A stretch of 64,000 nucleotides of DNA from positions 1 through 64,000 of the forward strand of contig NZ_NQJF01000016.1 in assembly GCF_002245495.1 (NCBI RefSeq), written 5' to 3'. The translations under genes and the position numbers were made by a program. A model generated the notes under the pieces. The model saw only the letters and a program-made list of their open reading frames with translations, had not been told where the DNA came from and did no database searches. Of the stretch, positions 17,753 to 25,906 are shown one piece after another (within the stretch, counting starts at the first letter, position 1; the number at the start of each line of letters is the position of its first letter). The DNA comes from Oceanimonas baumannii. GTDB taxonomy: Bacteria; Pseudomonadota; Gammaproteobacteria; Enterobacterales; Aeromonadaceae.

Positions 17753-18997
17753 TTATCGCAAGCGTTCCAGCAGGCTGGCACTGGCGTAGCCATCGGCGGT
17801 CAGCCCCTTGGCCTGCTGCCAGGCCCGGATGGCGGTCATGGTATTGGGACCAATTACCCCGTCCGCGCCCTTGGTATTAAACCCTTGTTGGGTGAGGCGC
17901 TGTTGCAGTTCCCGTTTTTCAGTACGGCTGAGGGCGCGCTCGTGGCGGGGCCAGGGCCGACTGAATTCGGCACCACCGGCAATTCGGTCGGCAAGGTGTC
18001 CTACCCCCATGGCATAGGAGGTTGCATTGTTATAACGCTTGATCACATAAAAGTTGTTAAACACGACAAATGCCGGGCCATTGGCTCCTGCCGGAACCAG
18101 CACGGCAGCCTTGCCAATATCGGGCAGGGCCTGGCCGTTGACCTGGGTAATGCCACGCTGCTGCCAGTAGGCTACTGGCTGACGGTTTTTTTGATCTGCC
18201 TGGGTGTAATCAAACGTGTCCGGCAGTGTCACTTCCAGCCCCCAGGGCATGCCTGCCTGCCAGCCAAAGCGGGACAGGTAATTGGCCGCCGAGGCCAGCG
18301 CATCGGCAGGATCCTCGCTCCAGATATTGCGTTTGCCATCACCGTTAAAATCCTGAGCATATTCCAGGTAACTGGTAGGCATAAACTGGGTATGCCCCAT
18401 GGCACCGGCCCAGGAGCCACGCATGTCGTTTACGCTGACATCACCGTCCTGCAGAATCTGCAGCGCCGCCATCAGCTGGGTTTCGGCAAAAGCACGGCGG
18501 CGACCTTCAAAGGCGAGGGTTGCCAGGCCTTCAATGGTGGGTGTCTTGCCGCGGTAGCTGCCATAGTTGGTTTCCATTCCCCAGATGGATAACACTACCT
18601 CTGCTTCCACACCATAGCGTTGCTCAATTTGCGCCAGGGTGTCCGCCAGTGCTTTATGCTTGCTCTGGCCGGTGCTGACCCGGGTGGCGGACACGGCGGT
18701 GTCCAGGTATTCCCAGATTTGGCGGGTAAATTCTGCCTGACCCCGATCCAGTTTTATTACCTGCTGATTCAGGTCGATATTGTTAAACGCGGTATCAAAC
18801 ACCTCGGCACGAATGCCGTTGGCCAGGGCCCGGCGGCGGAAGTCGTCGCGCCAGGCAATAAAGTTGTGTTGTTCGGCCTGAGAGGGTTTTGCCGGTGCGG
18901 CGGCGGGAGCAGCCTGCTGCGAGGGGCTGGCATGACTGGCACAGCCGCCAACCAGAGCGGCGGTGAGCAGGCTGGCTGCGAGTGAGGTTTTGAGCAT
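17753..18997 (-). CDS. Lytic murein transglycosylase, MltB-type lipoprotein
   Basis: 414 residues from ATG at 18997 (GGGAAAA upstream), which gives a lipoprotein signal ending in ALVGGC. An Ala/Pro-rich linker runs to about residue 45. The catalytic domain (about 45-340) has GMETNYGSYRG with the catalytic Glu and the family-3 motif GAMGHTQFMPTSYLEYAQDFNGDG. The last 60 residues are a peptidoglycan-binding domain (RLTQQGFNTKGADGVIGPNT). E. coli MltB lacks this C-terminal domain; the layout fits the second MltB subfamily. It cleaves glycan strands from the outer membrane side to 1,6-anhydro-MurNAc ends. Confidence 0.9.
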   Translation of the reverse strand: MLKTSLAASLLTAALVGGCASHASPSQQAAPAAAPAKPSQAEQHNFIAWRDDFRRRALANGIRAEVFDTAFNNIDLNQQVIKLDRGQAEFTRQIWEYLDTAVSATRVSTGQSKHKALADTLAQIEQRYGVEAEVVLSIWGMETNYGSYRGKTPTIEGLATLAFEGRRRAFAETQLMAALQILQDGDVSVNDMRGSWAGAMGHTQFMPTSYLEYAQDFNGDGKRNIWSEDPADALASAANYLSRFGWQAGMPWGLEVTLPDTFDYTQADQKNRQPVAYWQQRGITQVNGQALPDIGKAAVLVPAGANGPAFVVFNNFYVIKRYNNATSYAMGVGHLADRIAGGAEFSRPWPRHERALSRTEKRELQQRLTQQGFNTKGADGVIGPNTMTAIRAWQQAKGLTADGYASASLLERLR

Positions 18998-19182
18998 GAT
19001 ATTTTCCCGTGTGACTGATAGGCAACAGCTTATCGAATCGATAAATAATTGAAAGCAGATAGAATAACGTAAATCCGGCCGGAGGCGCAGATCCTCCGAT
19101 GTGGCTTTGTTATGATAACGGCGACAGCAGGGGCAGCCTTGCAAACGCAAATTAGGGTGATGGGTTTGTATTCGGAGTTGTC

Positions 19183-19653
19183 ATGTACTTAAGCAGAGAC
19201 TACCAGGAAACCGATTTCAGCAGCCTGGAGCTGATCTATCACGATGCAGTGATGGGGCAGGGGCGTCGAGGCTACAGCGACGAACAAGTACAGGTATGGG
19301 CTGCGTTTCCTTACCTTTACCGGGATAATTTCAGCCGTCTGATCCGCAGTGGTTATACCCGGGTGATGACGTTGCATCATATTCCGGTGGCCTTTGCCAC
19401 CTTGAATCCCGATCACTATCTGGCCCTGGTGTATGTGCTGGAACAGCACTCGGGAAGGGGCCTGGCCGGCCGTTTGTGTGAAGAAATAGAACAGGAAGCC
19501 CGCCGGCGAGGTGTGGCCTGTCTTGGCACTGATGCCAGTGTATTGTCGCGGCCCATGTTTGAGCAGCGGGGCTTTGTGCTGACCGAACAGCAGGAAGTGT
19601 GTAAGGCCGGGCAGACCTTTACCCGTTTTATTATGGAAAAAAAGCTGGTCTGA
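19183..19653 (+). CDS. GNAT-family N-acetyltransferase
   Basis: 156 residues, a typical single GNAT domain. The acetyl-CoA motif A is recognisable as VLEQHSGRGLAGRLCEEIEQEARRRG (R/Q-x-x-G-x-G/A type), and the C-terminal FEQRGFVLTEQQEVCKAGQTFTRF strand follows. The N-terminal part (YHDAVMGQGRRGYSDEQVQVWA) is common in small GNATs of the YafP-like group. Substrate unknown. It precedes purU on the same strand with a 92-base gap. Confidence 0.85.
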   Translation: MYLSRDYQETDFSSLELIYHDAVMGQGRRGYSDEQVQVWAAFPYLYRDNFSRLIRSGYTRVMTLHHIPVAFATLNPDHYLALVYVLEQHSGRGLAGRLCEEIEQEARRRGVACLGTDASVLSRPMFEQRGFVLTEQQEVCKAGQTFTRFIMEKKLV

Positions 19654-19745
19654 CGCGTCTTTCCTCTGCTGGCGTATCGCCCGGCTTTACCGCACAATAA
19701 CGCCGCCGCCAGGCGACATGTTATTCAGCAACCGGGAGAACATCC

Positions 19746-20615
19746 GTGGCCATGCCAAAAGACACCTACTATCTCACCGCTCATTGTCCGGGGAATCTGG
19801 GCACCGTTGATGTAGTAACCCGTTATCTGCGAGAGCAGGGTTGTTATGTGGTAGAGATGCAGACCTTTGATGATGTGCTGAGTCGCCACTTTTTCATTCG
19901 TGCCGAATTCCGTCCGCCGGCCGGCCAGCCTTTTGATGAGGCAGCCTTTGGTAACGGCTTTGCCCCCCGGGCCGACGGTTTCAATATGCAGTGGCAACTG
20001 ACCGCCAGTCATTACCGGCCTAATGTGGTGGTGATGGTCTCGCGCCTGGATCACTGCCTTAACGATCTGCTGTACCGCTACCGTACCGGTCAGCTGGCGA
20101 TGGAAATTCCGGCCATTATCTCCAATCACCCTGATTTGCAGCGGCTGGCCGATTGGCATCATATTCCTTATTATCATCTGCCGGTCGATGATGATAACCG
20201 TGAGCAGCAGGAAGCCCAGGTGCTTGGCATCATTAAAGAGTGTGATGCTGATCTGGTCGTCCTGGCCCGCTACATGCAAATGCTGAGTCCTGCCCTGAGT
20301 GCGGAGCTTAACGGTCGGGCCATCAATATTCATCACTCCTTGCTACCCGGCTTCAAGGGGGCCAACTCGTATCACCAGGCCTATGACAAGGGGGTGAAAC
20401 TGGTGGGAGCAACCGCGCATTACATTAACAATGATCTGGATGAAGGCCCCATCATCACTCAGGGGGTGGAGGTGGTGGATCACAGCCACTATCCAGAGCA
20501 GTTGATCGCCAAGGGCAAAGACATTGAGTGCATTACCCTGTCTCGTGCGGTGCAATACCATATTGAACAACGGGTGTTTCTGCACAACGGAAAAACCGTG
20601 GTGTTTACCAGCTGA
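19746..20615 (+). CDS. purU: Formyltetrahydrofolate deformylase
   Basis: 289 residues. The start is taken as GTG at 19746 because GGGAG lies 7 bases upstream; ATG at 19752 is the alternative. An N-terminal ACT domain (about 5-85) is followed by the formyltransferase-fold hydrolase domain with PAIISNHPDLQRLA, YMQMLSPAL, the catalytic INIHHSLLPGFKGANSYHQA and ATAHYINNDLDEGPII with the active Asp. It releases formate from 10-formyl-THF, supplying formate for PurT and balancing one-carbon pools. The ACT domain normally binds glycine and methionine as regulators. Confidence 0.95.
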   Translation: MAMPKDTYYLTAHCPGNLGTVDVVTRYLREQGCYVVEMQTFDDVLSRHFFIRAEFRPPAGQPFDEAAFGNGFAPRADGFNMQWQLTASHYRPNVVVMVSRLDHCLNDLLYRYRTGQLAMEIPAIISNHPDLQRLADWHHIPYYHLPVDDDNREQQEAQVLGIIKECDADLVVLARYMQMLSPALSAELNGRAINIHHSLLPGFKGANSYHQAYDKGVKLVGATAHYINNDLDEGPIITQGVEVVDHSHYPEQLIAKGKDIECITLSRAVQYHIEQRVFLHNGKTVVFTS

Positions 20616-20655
20616 GCACACCCGGAACAATAACGTTAACGGAGCATAATTGCGA

Positions 20656-22605
20656 ATGAATAAACCATTGCTGACCGGCGCGCTGGCGCTGGCGGTATCC
20701 GGCTGCGCCAGTCAGCAGCCGGATATGCCTTTTACCCTGACGCTGGCGCATATTAACGATACCCATTCACACTTTGATGCCAGTGATGCTCCGCTTATGC
20801 TGGATGGCCATCAGCTTTACACCCGTCTGGGCGGGCATCCGCGGCTGCTGTCCCAGGCCAATGTACTGCGTGAGCAGGCCCGGCAGAACAAGCAGCCGTT
20901 ATTGTTTGTACACGGCGGAGATGCTTGGCAGGGCACTGGTTATTTTAAACTGAACCAAGGCGCCATGAATGCAGATATTCTCAGCCGGCTGGGGCTTGAT
21001 GCCATGGTACTTGGTAACCATGAATTTGATCTTGGCCAACAGCACCTGGCGACGTTTATTCAGAGTGTGAATTTTCCGCTGGTCGCTGCCAACCTGGATA
21101 CCCGCCGCGAACCGGCCCTGAAAGGGGCGGAGAACCTTTATCCTTATGTGTTGTATGCCTTTGATGGTCACAATAAGGAACGCCTGGAGAGCATGGAAGA
21201 CGCCGGCGGTGATGCGGTGGTTGCGGTAATCGGCCTGGTGCTGGAGGACATGCCCGAGATGGTTGCCGAGACCGGCAGACTCAGGTTTGAGCAGGAAGTG
21301 GCCGCAGCCCAGCGCACCGTAGATACACTGCGTGCACAGGGCGTTCAACATATAGTGGCAGTTACCCATCTGGGGCTGGAGCGGGATCAGCGTCTGGCGG
21401 CAGGTGTGAACGGGATTGATGTCATTGTGGGCGGACATTCGCACAGCCTGCTGGGAGACTTTTCTGATCTGGGGATGGGCAAGCAGCCGGCTTATGCACA
21501 GCTGTTTAGCAATCCTGACGGCCGGGCCAAAACCTGTGTGGTGCAGGCTGGTCAATATGCCCAGGCCATAGGTAAGGTCACGGTCACCTTTACGCCTGAC
21601 GGTCGGGTGAGCCGTTGTGAAGGAGGTAATACCCTGCTGACCGACGGCGTTTTTTATCGTGATATTCGCCGTGGTGAACAACACAGGGTCAGTGAGGCAC
21701 AGCAGCAGGGGCTGAATGAGCTGATTGCCAGCGACGAACGTATTACGGTGATCAAGGAAGATGAGGCGCTGCGCCGGCATATTGACGAACAGTATCGCCC
21801 CGTGCTGAATGCCGCATACGGCAAGGTGATTGGTCATGTGCCCGCCGCCCTCGGCCATCGTCGTCTGCCCGGGCGTGATGGCGCTCAGTCGGACGTCGCC
21901 CCCCTGGTGGCAGCCAGCCAGCTTTATTGGGTTAACACGCCCGCGGTGCAGGCGGTGACCGGCCGCAAGGCAGACATTGCCCTGGTGAATGCGGGTTCGG
22001 TGCGTGCTGCTGTTGAGCCGGGGGAGCTGAAGGAAGGCCATGTCTCTCTTGAGCTGCTGCCGTTTGCCAATCCTCTGAGTATGGTATCGCTGACCGGTCG
22101 TCAGATTGCCGCTTTGCTGCTCGAAACCATCAACGCCTCGTTACCGGAGGGGGCGCATACTGGCCGTTTCCCGTACGCCGCCGGGCTTCGTTTTGAATTT
22201 GATGAAACTCGTAAAGGGGCCGGTTTTCTGCGCTCGCTGGAAGTACGCAAGGCTGATGGCTGGGAAAAGGTGGATGCCAATGCCAGCTATACTGTGGTGA
22301 TGAACGGTTACAGCGCGTCAGGCAACGATGGCTGGAATACTCTGTTTAAGACCCAGCAGGTGCTGACTGACCGGATTGATCTGGCCTGGGTGGATGGCAA
22401 GTTAACGGCGTTCCCGGTAGCGCGTCTGGATAAAACCGGTGGTGGTGCTATTCAGGTGCATTATATTAATCAACCGCTGAATTGCCGGACTCGGGGAGTG
22501 AAATGCAACACTGATGCCAGCGCCTTTGTGGAATATGTCCGGGACCAGCGTCCGCTACTGAGTCCACTGAATGACACCGGCGTGACCCTTAACCGGCTGC
22601 AATAA
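20656..22605 (+). CDS. nadN: NadN/UshA-type 5'-nucleotidase lipoprotein
   Basis: 649 residues from ATG at 20656 (GGAG 11 bases upstream; TTG at 20650 is less likely). The N-terminus is a lipoprotein signal (LALAVSGC). The metallophosphatase domain has the dimetal motifs HINDTHSHFD, GGDAWQGT, LGNHEFDLG, VTHLG and GGHSHS. The C-terminal 5'-nucleotidase domain has NAGSVRAAVEPGEL, LLPFANPL and GYSASGNDGW, which bind substrate. NadN proteins are periplasmic or surface enzymes that hydrolyse NAD to NMN and then to nicotinamide riboside; UshA relatives act on UDP-sugars and nucleotides. The NadN assignment is by overall style, so exact specificity is less certain than the family. Confidence 0.85.
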   Translation: MNKPLLTGALALAVSGCASQQPDMPFTLTLAHINDTHSHFDASDAPLMLDGHQLYTRLGGHPRLLSQANVLREQARQNKQPLLFVHGGDAWQGTGYFKLNQGAMNADILSRLGLDAMVLGNHEFDLGQQHLATFIQSVNFPLVAANLDTRREPALKGAENLYPYVLYAFDGHNKERLESMEDAGGDAVVAVIGLVLEDMPEMVAETGRLRFEQEVAAAQRTVDTLRAQGVQHIVAVTHLGLERDQRLAAGVNGIDVIVGGHSHSLLGDFSDLGMGKQPAYAQLFSNPDGRAKTCVVQAGQYAQAIGKVTVTFTPDGRVSRCEGGNTLLTDGVFYRDIRRGEQHRVSEAQQQGLNELIASDERITVIKEDEALRRHIDEQYRPVLNAAYGKVIGHVPAALGHRRLPGRDGAQSDVAPLVAASQLYWVNTPAVQAVTGRKADIALVNAGSVRAAVEPGELKEGHVSLELLPFANPLSMVSLTGRQIAALLLETINASLPEGAHTGRFPYAAGLRFEFDETRKGAGFLRSLEVRKADGWEKVDANASYTVVMNGYSASGNDGWNTLFKTQQVLTDRIDLAWVDGKLTAFPVARLDKTGGGAIQVHYINQPLNCRTRGVKCNTDASAFVEYVRDQRPLLSPLNDTGVTLNRLQ

Positions 22606-22910
22606 TCGCCATGTTGATCTAACGCTCATCTGCCGCAAAGTCAGCTTTTGTTGTGTCAGGCTATTTCTTTGGTGAAAAGTGGACCTGGGGACAGGAATGG
22701 ACTAACGGTTACTCAGGATGGTACCGCTGGTATCGTCCAGTGCAGGGTGAGACAAGAGTTGTCACATAGTTGGGGCCATTACAGTTCATTTTAAATATTT
22801 ATTATCAACTTGTTTTTGGTCCTTCTTTAATTTTTGCAACACTCAAACGGGTGCCGGCAGTTTTGCTGCTCTATACTCTTTTGAGTCTGCTTTTGTGAAA
22901 GGATTCCGTT
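22606..22910. other. Gene-free interval after nadN
   Basis: 305 bases. It contains one 40-codon open frame from GTG at 22672 to TAA at 22794 without a ribosome site or recognisable family. No terminator was found. An AT-rich stretch at 22785-22840 probably holds the promoter of the gene at 22911. Confidence 0.4.
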
Positions 22911-23438
22911 ATGCGCGCTAAGTTGGCTTATTTTTTGGGCGGCATTATGCCTTGGCTGATGCTGGCAGGTGTTGCTGTGTTTCCGGCCAGTGCAGCAGAG
23001 CCTCTGCTTTCTCCGCAACATCCTGTTGTGCTGACCGTCACCGGAGAAATCCATCGTACCAACAGTGATGAGAAGGCGCTGTTCGATCTCAGTATGCTGG
23101 ATAAGCTGCCTCAGCAGTCTTTTAGCACGGATACCCCCTGGACCGAGCGAAAGCATCTGTTCAGCGGCGTATTGCTCAGTGAATTGCTGAAATATGTGGG
23201 AGCAGAAGGAAAAACGGTCCGGGTTGTCGCGCTGAACGACTATCATGTTGATATCGATATTGAGGTTGCCAGTCAGCATCCCTTGCTGCTGGCCACCCGT
23301 ATGGATGGAGAAACCATGAAAATTCGGGATAAAGGACCAATCTGGCTGATGCTGCCACTGTCCGATAATAAAAGTTACGACACCAAACGTTATCATGAGT
23401 TACTGGCGTGGCAACTTAAAACACTGGATATTCGGTGA
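22911..23438 (+). CDS. Periplasmic molybdopterin-fold protein lacking cysteine
   Basis: 175 residues with an N-terminal signal peptide (cleavage likely after FPASAA). The mature part resembles the small oxidoreductase molybdopterin-binding fold: VVLTVTGEIHRTN at the start, FSGVLLSELLKYVG in the middle, then VRVVALNDYHVDIDIEVA and RDKGPIWLMLPLS. In sulfite oxidase-type enzymes a cysteine ligates molybdenum; this protein contains no cysteine at all, so redox catalysis is unlikely and ligand binding is more probable. Its stop overlaps the start of a GGDEF-EAL gene by 4 bases, which ties it to c-di-GMP signalling as a possible sensor subunit. Confidence 0.8.
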   Translation: MRAKLAYFLGGIMPWLMLAGVAVFPASAAEPLLSPQHPVVLTVTGEIHRTNSDEKALFDLSMLDKLPQQSFSTDTPWTERKHLFSGVLLSELLKYVGAEGKTVRVVALNDYHVDIDIEVASQHPLLLATRMDGETMKIRDKGPIWLMLPLSDNKSYDTKRYHELLAWQLKTLDIR

Positions 23439-25345
23439 CGGTGAACACCATTAAAATGGTGGTGCTCACCATTGCCGCTTTGTTGTTCAGTGCCAGCTCG
23501 CTGTACAGCTATAACCGTGACCTGGATGTGGTGCGCTATGTATCGGCCACCATTAAAACGGTGGGCTGGTCCAGCTCGGAGCTGGAAAGCGAAGTGCTCA
23601 AGTTTGATCACGCACTGACTGCGTTGCTGGCAGGAACTCAGGATGCACACTATGTGCAGCTGCGTTTTGAATTGCTGTGGAGCCGCCTGGAGATCCTGCT
23701 CTCCGGGGATGAAAGTCGACCGGTGCGTGAACAGCCCGGAGTCTCGCTAATGTTACAGCAGTTTCTTGAGCAACTGGCACGCTGGGAAGACCGTATCTAT
23801 CAGCTTGATTCGGACAGCAGGGCAGAGGTGCTGGCACTACAGCAAGAGTTGAGCCCCTACCTGCAACGTGTGCGTGAGATCAATGTAGAAAATTTTGCCG
23901 GCAACAGTGTCTGGCAGCAGCTCGACATTATTGGTGATATTCGTCTGCGCTCCACCATTTATCTGGGAGGGCTCTTGCTCAGCGGCATGCTGATGCTTTG
24001 GCTGGTGATCCGGGAAAACCGGCATAATCGCTATATGGCGTACCATGATATGCTCACCGGCCTGCCCAATCGCATGAATTTCTACCAGATGATGGCGCGT
24101 TCGCTGACCCAGGCTGAGCGCCGTGGCACCATGCTGGCCATACATATGGTGGACCTTAACGGCTTCAAGGCAATTAACGACAGCCTGGGGCATGATGTGG
24201 GTGACAGGGTGCTCAAAGTTGTGGCTTCCCGGTTGCGAGTTGCCCTCAATGGTCAGGGCCATGTGGCCCGCCTGGGAGGGGACGAGTTTGTGGTCATTCA
24301 ACCTTACCTCAGGCGCGAAGATGCCCGGCGCTCTCCAGAGCGTATATTGCAGGCGCTGTCGGGAGAAATCAGGCTGCCTGATGGCTGCCTGTCTCCCCGG
24401 GCCTGCATTGGCACCAGTCTGTATCCTGAGCATGGCACCACCATGGCCGAACTGTTAAGCCATGCTGATACTGCCATGTATTATGCCAAGCATAACCCCA
24501 GGCTATCGGTGCAGTTATTTGAATCAGGCATGGATGAACGACGGCTGCGCAGTCAGAAGCTGGCTGTGGCCTTACAGCTAGCCATTGAAAACGATGAATT
24601 AGATCTGGCATATCAGCCGATTTTCTGTCTTAAAGATGGCAGTATTGAATCTTTTGAGGCCTTACTGCGCTGGAATTCTCAGGAACATGGACAGATCAGT
24701 CCGCTGGAAATTATTGCCGTGGCCGAACACCATGGACTGGCGCATTTACTCAATCAGTGGGTATTATCGTCCGCGTGTCAGCAACTACGTGGCTGGCACC
24801 GGCAAGGGTATGAATTCCTCAAAATAAACATCAATATCAGCCCGGAAATCTTTATGAGCGGAGAGCTGGCTAGTACAGTAAAAGCGATTTTACAGCGTGT
24901 TGGGCTGCCGCCTTCTTCATTGGTACTGGAGATCACGGAAGACACCAGTTTGTGGGATACCGCAAGCTCGGTGGATAATCTGCATGCTTTGCGCCAGCTG
25001 GGAGTGGAAATTGCGCTGGATGACTTTGGTACCGGTTATTCATCATTCAGCCATCTGCGCCAGTTACCGGTTAATAAACTGAAAATTGACAAATCTTTTG
25101 TCTCGGATCTGACGACGGATCAACGTGCGGCCGATCTGGTGGATGCCATTATTCGTCTGGCAGACAGCCTCGACATGGCGGTAACGGCTGAAGGGATCGA
25201 ATTGCCTGAACAAAGAGACCGGCTGCAGCAACTGGGCTGTGCTCATGGTCAGGGATACTTGCTGGCCAGGCCTATTCTTTCCTGTCAGGTTGCAGACTGG
25301 CTAACCAAAAACTGGCAGGTACGGCACTCCGCGCCCACCGGTTAG
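23435..25345 (+). CDS. Membrane GGDEF-EAL c-di-GMP enzyme
   Basis: 636 residues from a GTG at 23435 inside the GTGA overlap with the preceding gene. One membrane helix at about residues 7-26, a periplasmic domain of about 140 residues, and a second helix at about 170-192. The cytoplasmic part has GGDEF (RLGGDEFVVI, no RxxD inhibitory site) and EAL (ESFEALLRW, LEITED, LDDFGTGYSS, LKIDKSF, AEGIE), both with intact motifs. It may make and degrade c-di-GMP depending on its input. The tight coupling to the periplasmic molybdopterin-fold protein suggests that protein docks on the periplasmic loop and sets the balance. Confidence 0.92.
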   Translation: MTVNTIKMVVLTIAALLFSASSLYSYNRDLDVVRYVSATIKTVGWSSSELESEVLKFDHALTALLAGTQDAHYVQLRFELLWSRLEILLSGDESRPVREQPGVSLMLQQFLEQLARWEDRIYQLDSDSRAEVLALQQELSPYLQRVREINVENFAGNSVWQQLDIIGDIRLRSTIYLGGLLLSGMLMLWLVIRENRHNRYMAYHDMLTGLPNRMNFYQMMARSLTQAERRGTMLAIHMVDLNGFKAINDSLGHDVGDRVLKVVASRLRVALNGQGHVARLGGDEFVVIQPYLRREDARRSPERILQALSGEIRLPDGCLSPRACIGTSLYPEHGTTMAELLSHADTAMYYAKHNPRLSVQLFESGMDERRLRSQKLAVALQLAIENDELDLAYQPIFCLKDGSIESFEALLRWNSQEHGQISPLEIIAVAEHHGLAHLLNQWVLSSACQQLRGWHRQGYEFLKININISPEIFMSGELASTVKAILQRVGLPPSSLVLEITEDTSLWDTASSVDNLHALRQLGVEIALDDFGTGYSSFSHLRQLPVNKLKIDKSFVSDLTTDQRAADLVDAIIRLADSLDMAVTAEGIELPEQRDRLQQLGCAHGQGYLLARPILSCQVADWLTKNWQVRHSAPTG

Positions 25346-25364
25346 ACTATTCTTCCGAGACTGG

Positions 25365-25535
25365 TCAGGTTAATGTACCTGATGTAAGCCAAAAGGCGCG
25401 TCTCTTCCCATCGTTTACTTTCTTTCGGGTAACACCCTCCGGCATAAACACTTCCTTCCCGTAAGCCGTTTCCTGCAGGGATGCTTCCAGCATCTTCTGG
25501 CACTCAGCCGTCAGGCCATTTTTCCTTCTTTCTGG
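25365..25535 (-). pseudogene. Remnant reading frame, unknown family
   Basis: On the minus strand, a 57-codon frame between stops reads NGLTAECQKMLEASLQET and continues AYGKEVFMPEGVTRKKV. It looks like real protein sequence but lacks a start in frame. A second frame offers ATG-Ala-stop exactly at its N-terminal side (rc of about 25513-25521), as if one frameshift had broken a short gene near its start. No family could be named; a mobile-element or toxin-antitoxin remnant is possible. The base composition matches the host. Confidence 0.35.
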
Positions 25536-25605
25536 CTACAGGCATGCTGTAGTCCGGCTAAGTTAGGGGCGGTGAGTAGTATAAAGTCAGTGACTCTGCA
25601 TATTT

Positions 25606-25820
25606 GTTAACGATTATTACTATTTAATTTTCGGTTTACCGTTAACAATTTTGGTGTTTAACCTATTGAAATGCTGATTTTTCCTGTCATTTGAGTATGC
25701 ATTATCCTTTTTTCAGCCTTTGCTGAGTGTTTTTTATCCATAAACTCTTGGCGTGACCTATGTCACACTTTTGTTTTGTGATCATTTAATTGCTAATGTT
25801 GTTAACGATTTTGGTGTTAC
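25606..25820. promoter_or_regulatory. Repeated GTTAACRATT motifs, candidate operators
   Basis: GTTAACAATTTTGGTGTT at 25641-25658 recurs as GTTAACGATTTTGGTGTT at 25801-25818, exactly 160 bases on with one mismatch. A shorter copy (GTTAACGATTATTA) lies at 25606-25619. All sit in the AT-rich leader of the NCS1 permease. The spacing suits a DNA-looping regulator, but the protein is unknown. Confidence 0.5.
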
Positions 25821-25906
25821 TTTGTGTATCTTGGTTTTCATGATTAATTACAAATTAATTCATGGTTTGTAACATCCTTTATTAAGCAGTTAACAGGGAG
25901 TGTCCA

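Larger units (their letters stand above)
25346..25906. other. 561-base interval upstream of the NCS1 permease
   Basis: The left part carries the minus-strand coding remnant at 25365-25535. From about 25600 the DNA is AT-rich and holds three GTTAAC-centred repeats. No terminator for the GGDEF-EAL gene was recognised. Confidence 0.6.

Noticed and set aside
22672-22794. 40-codon frame from GTG after nadN
   Set aside because: No ribosome site, no recognisable motif, rare start; left as part of the gene-free interval.
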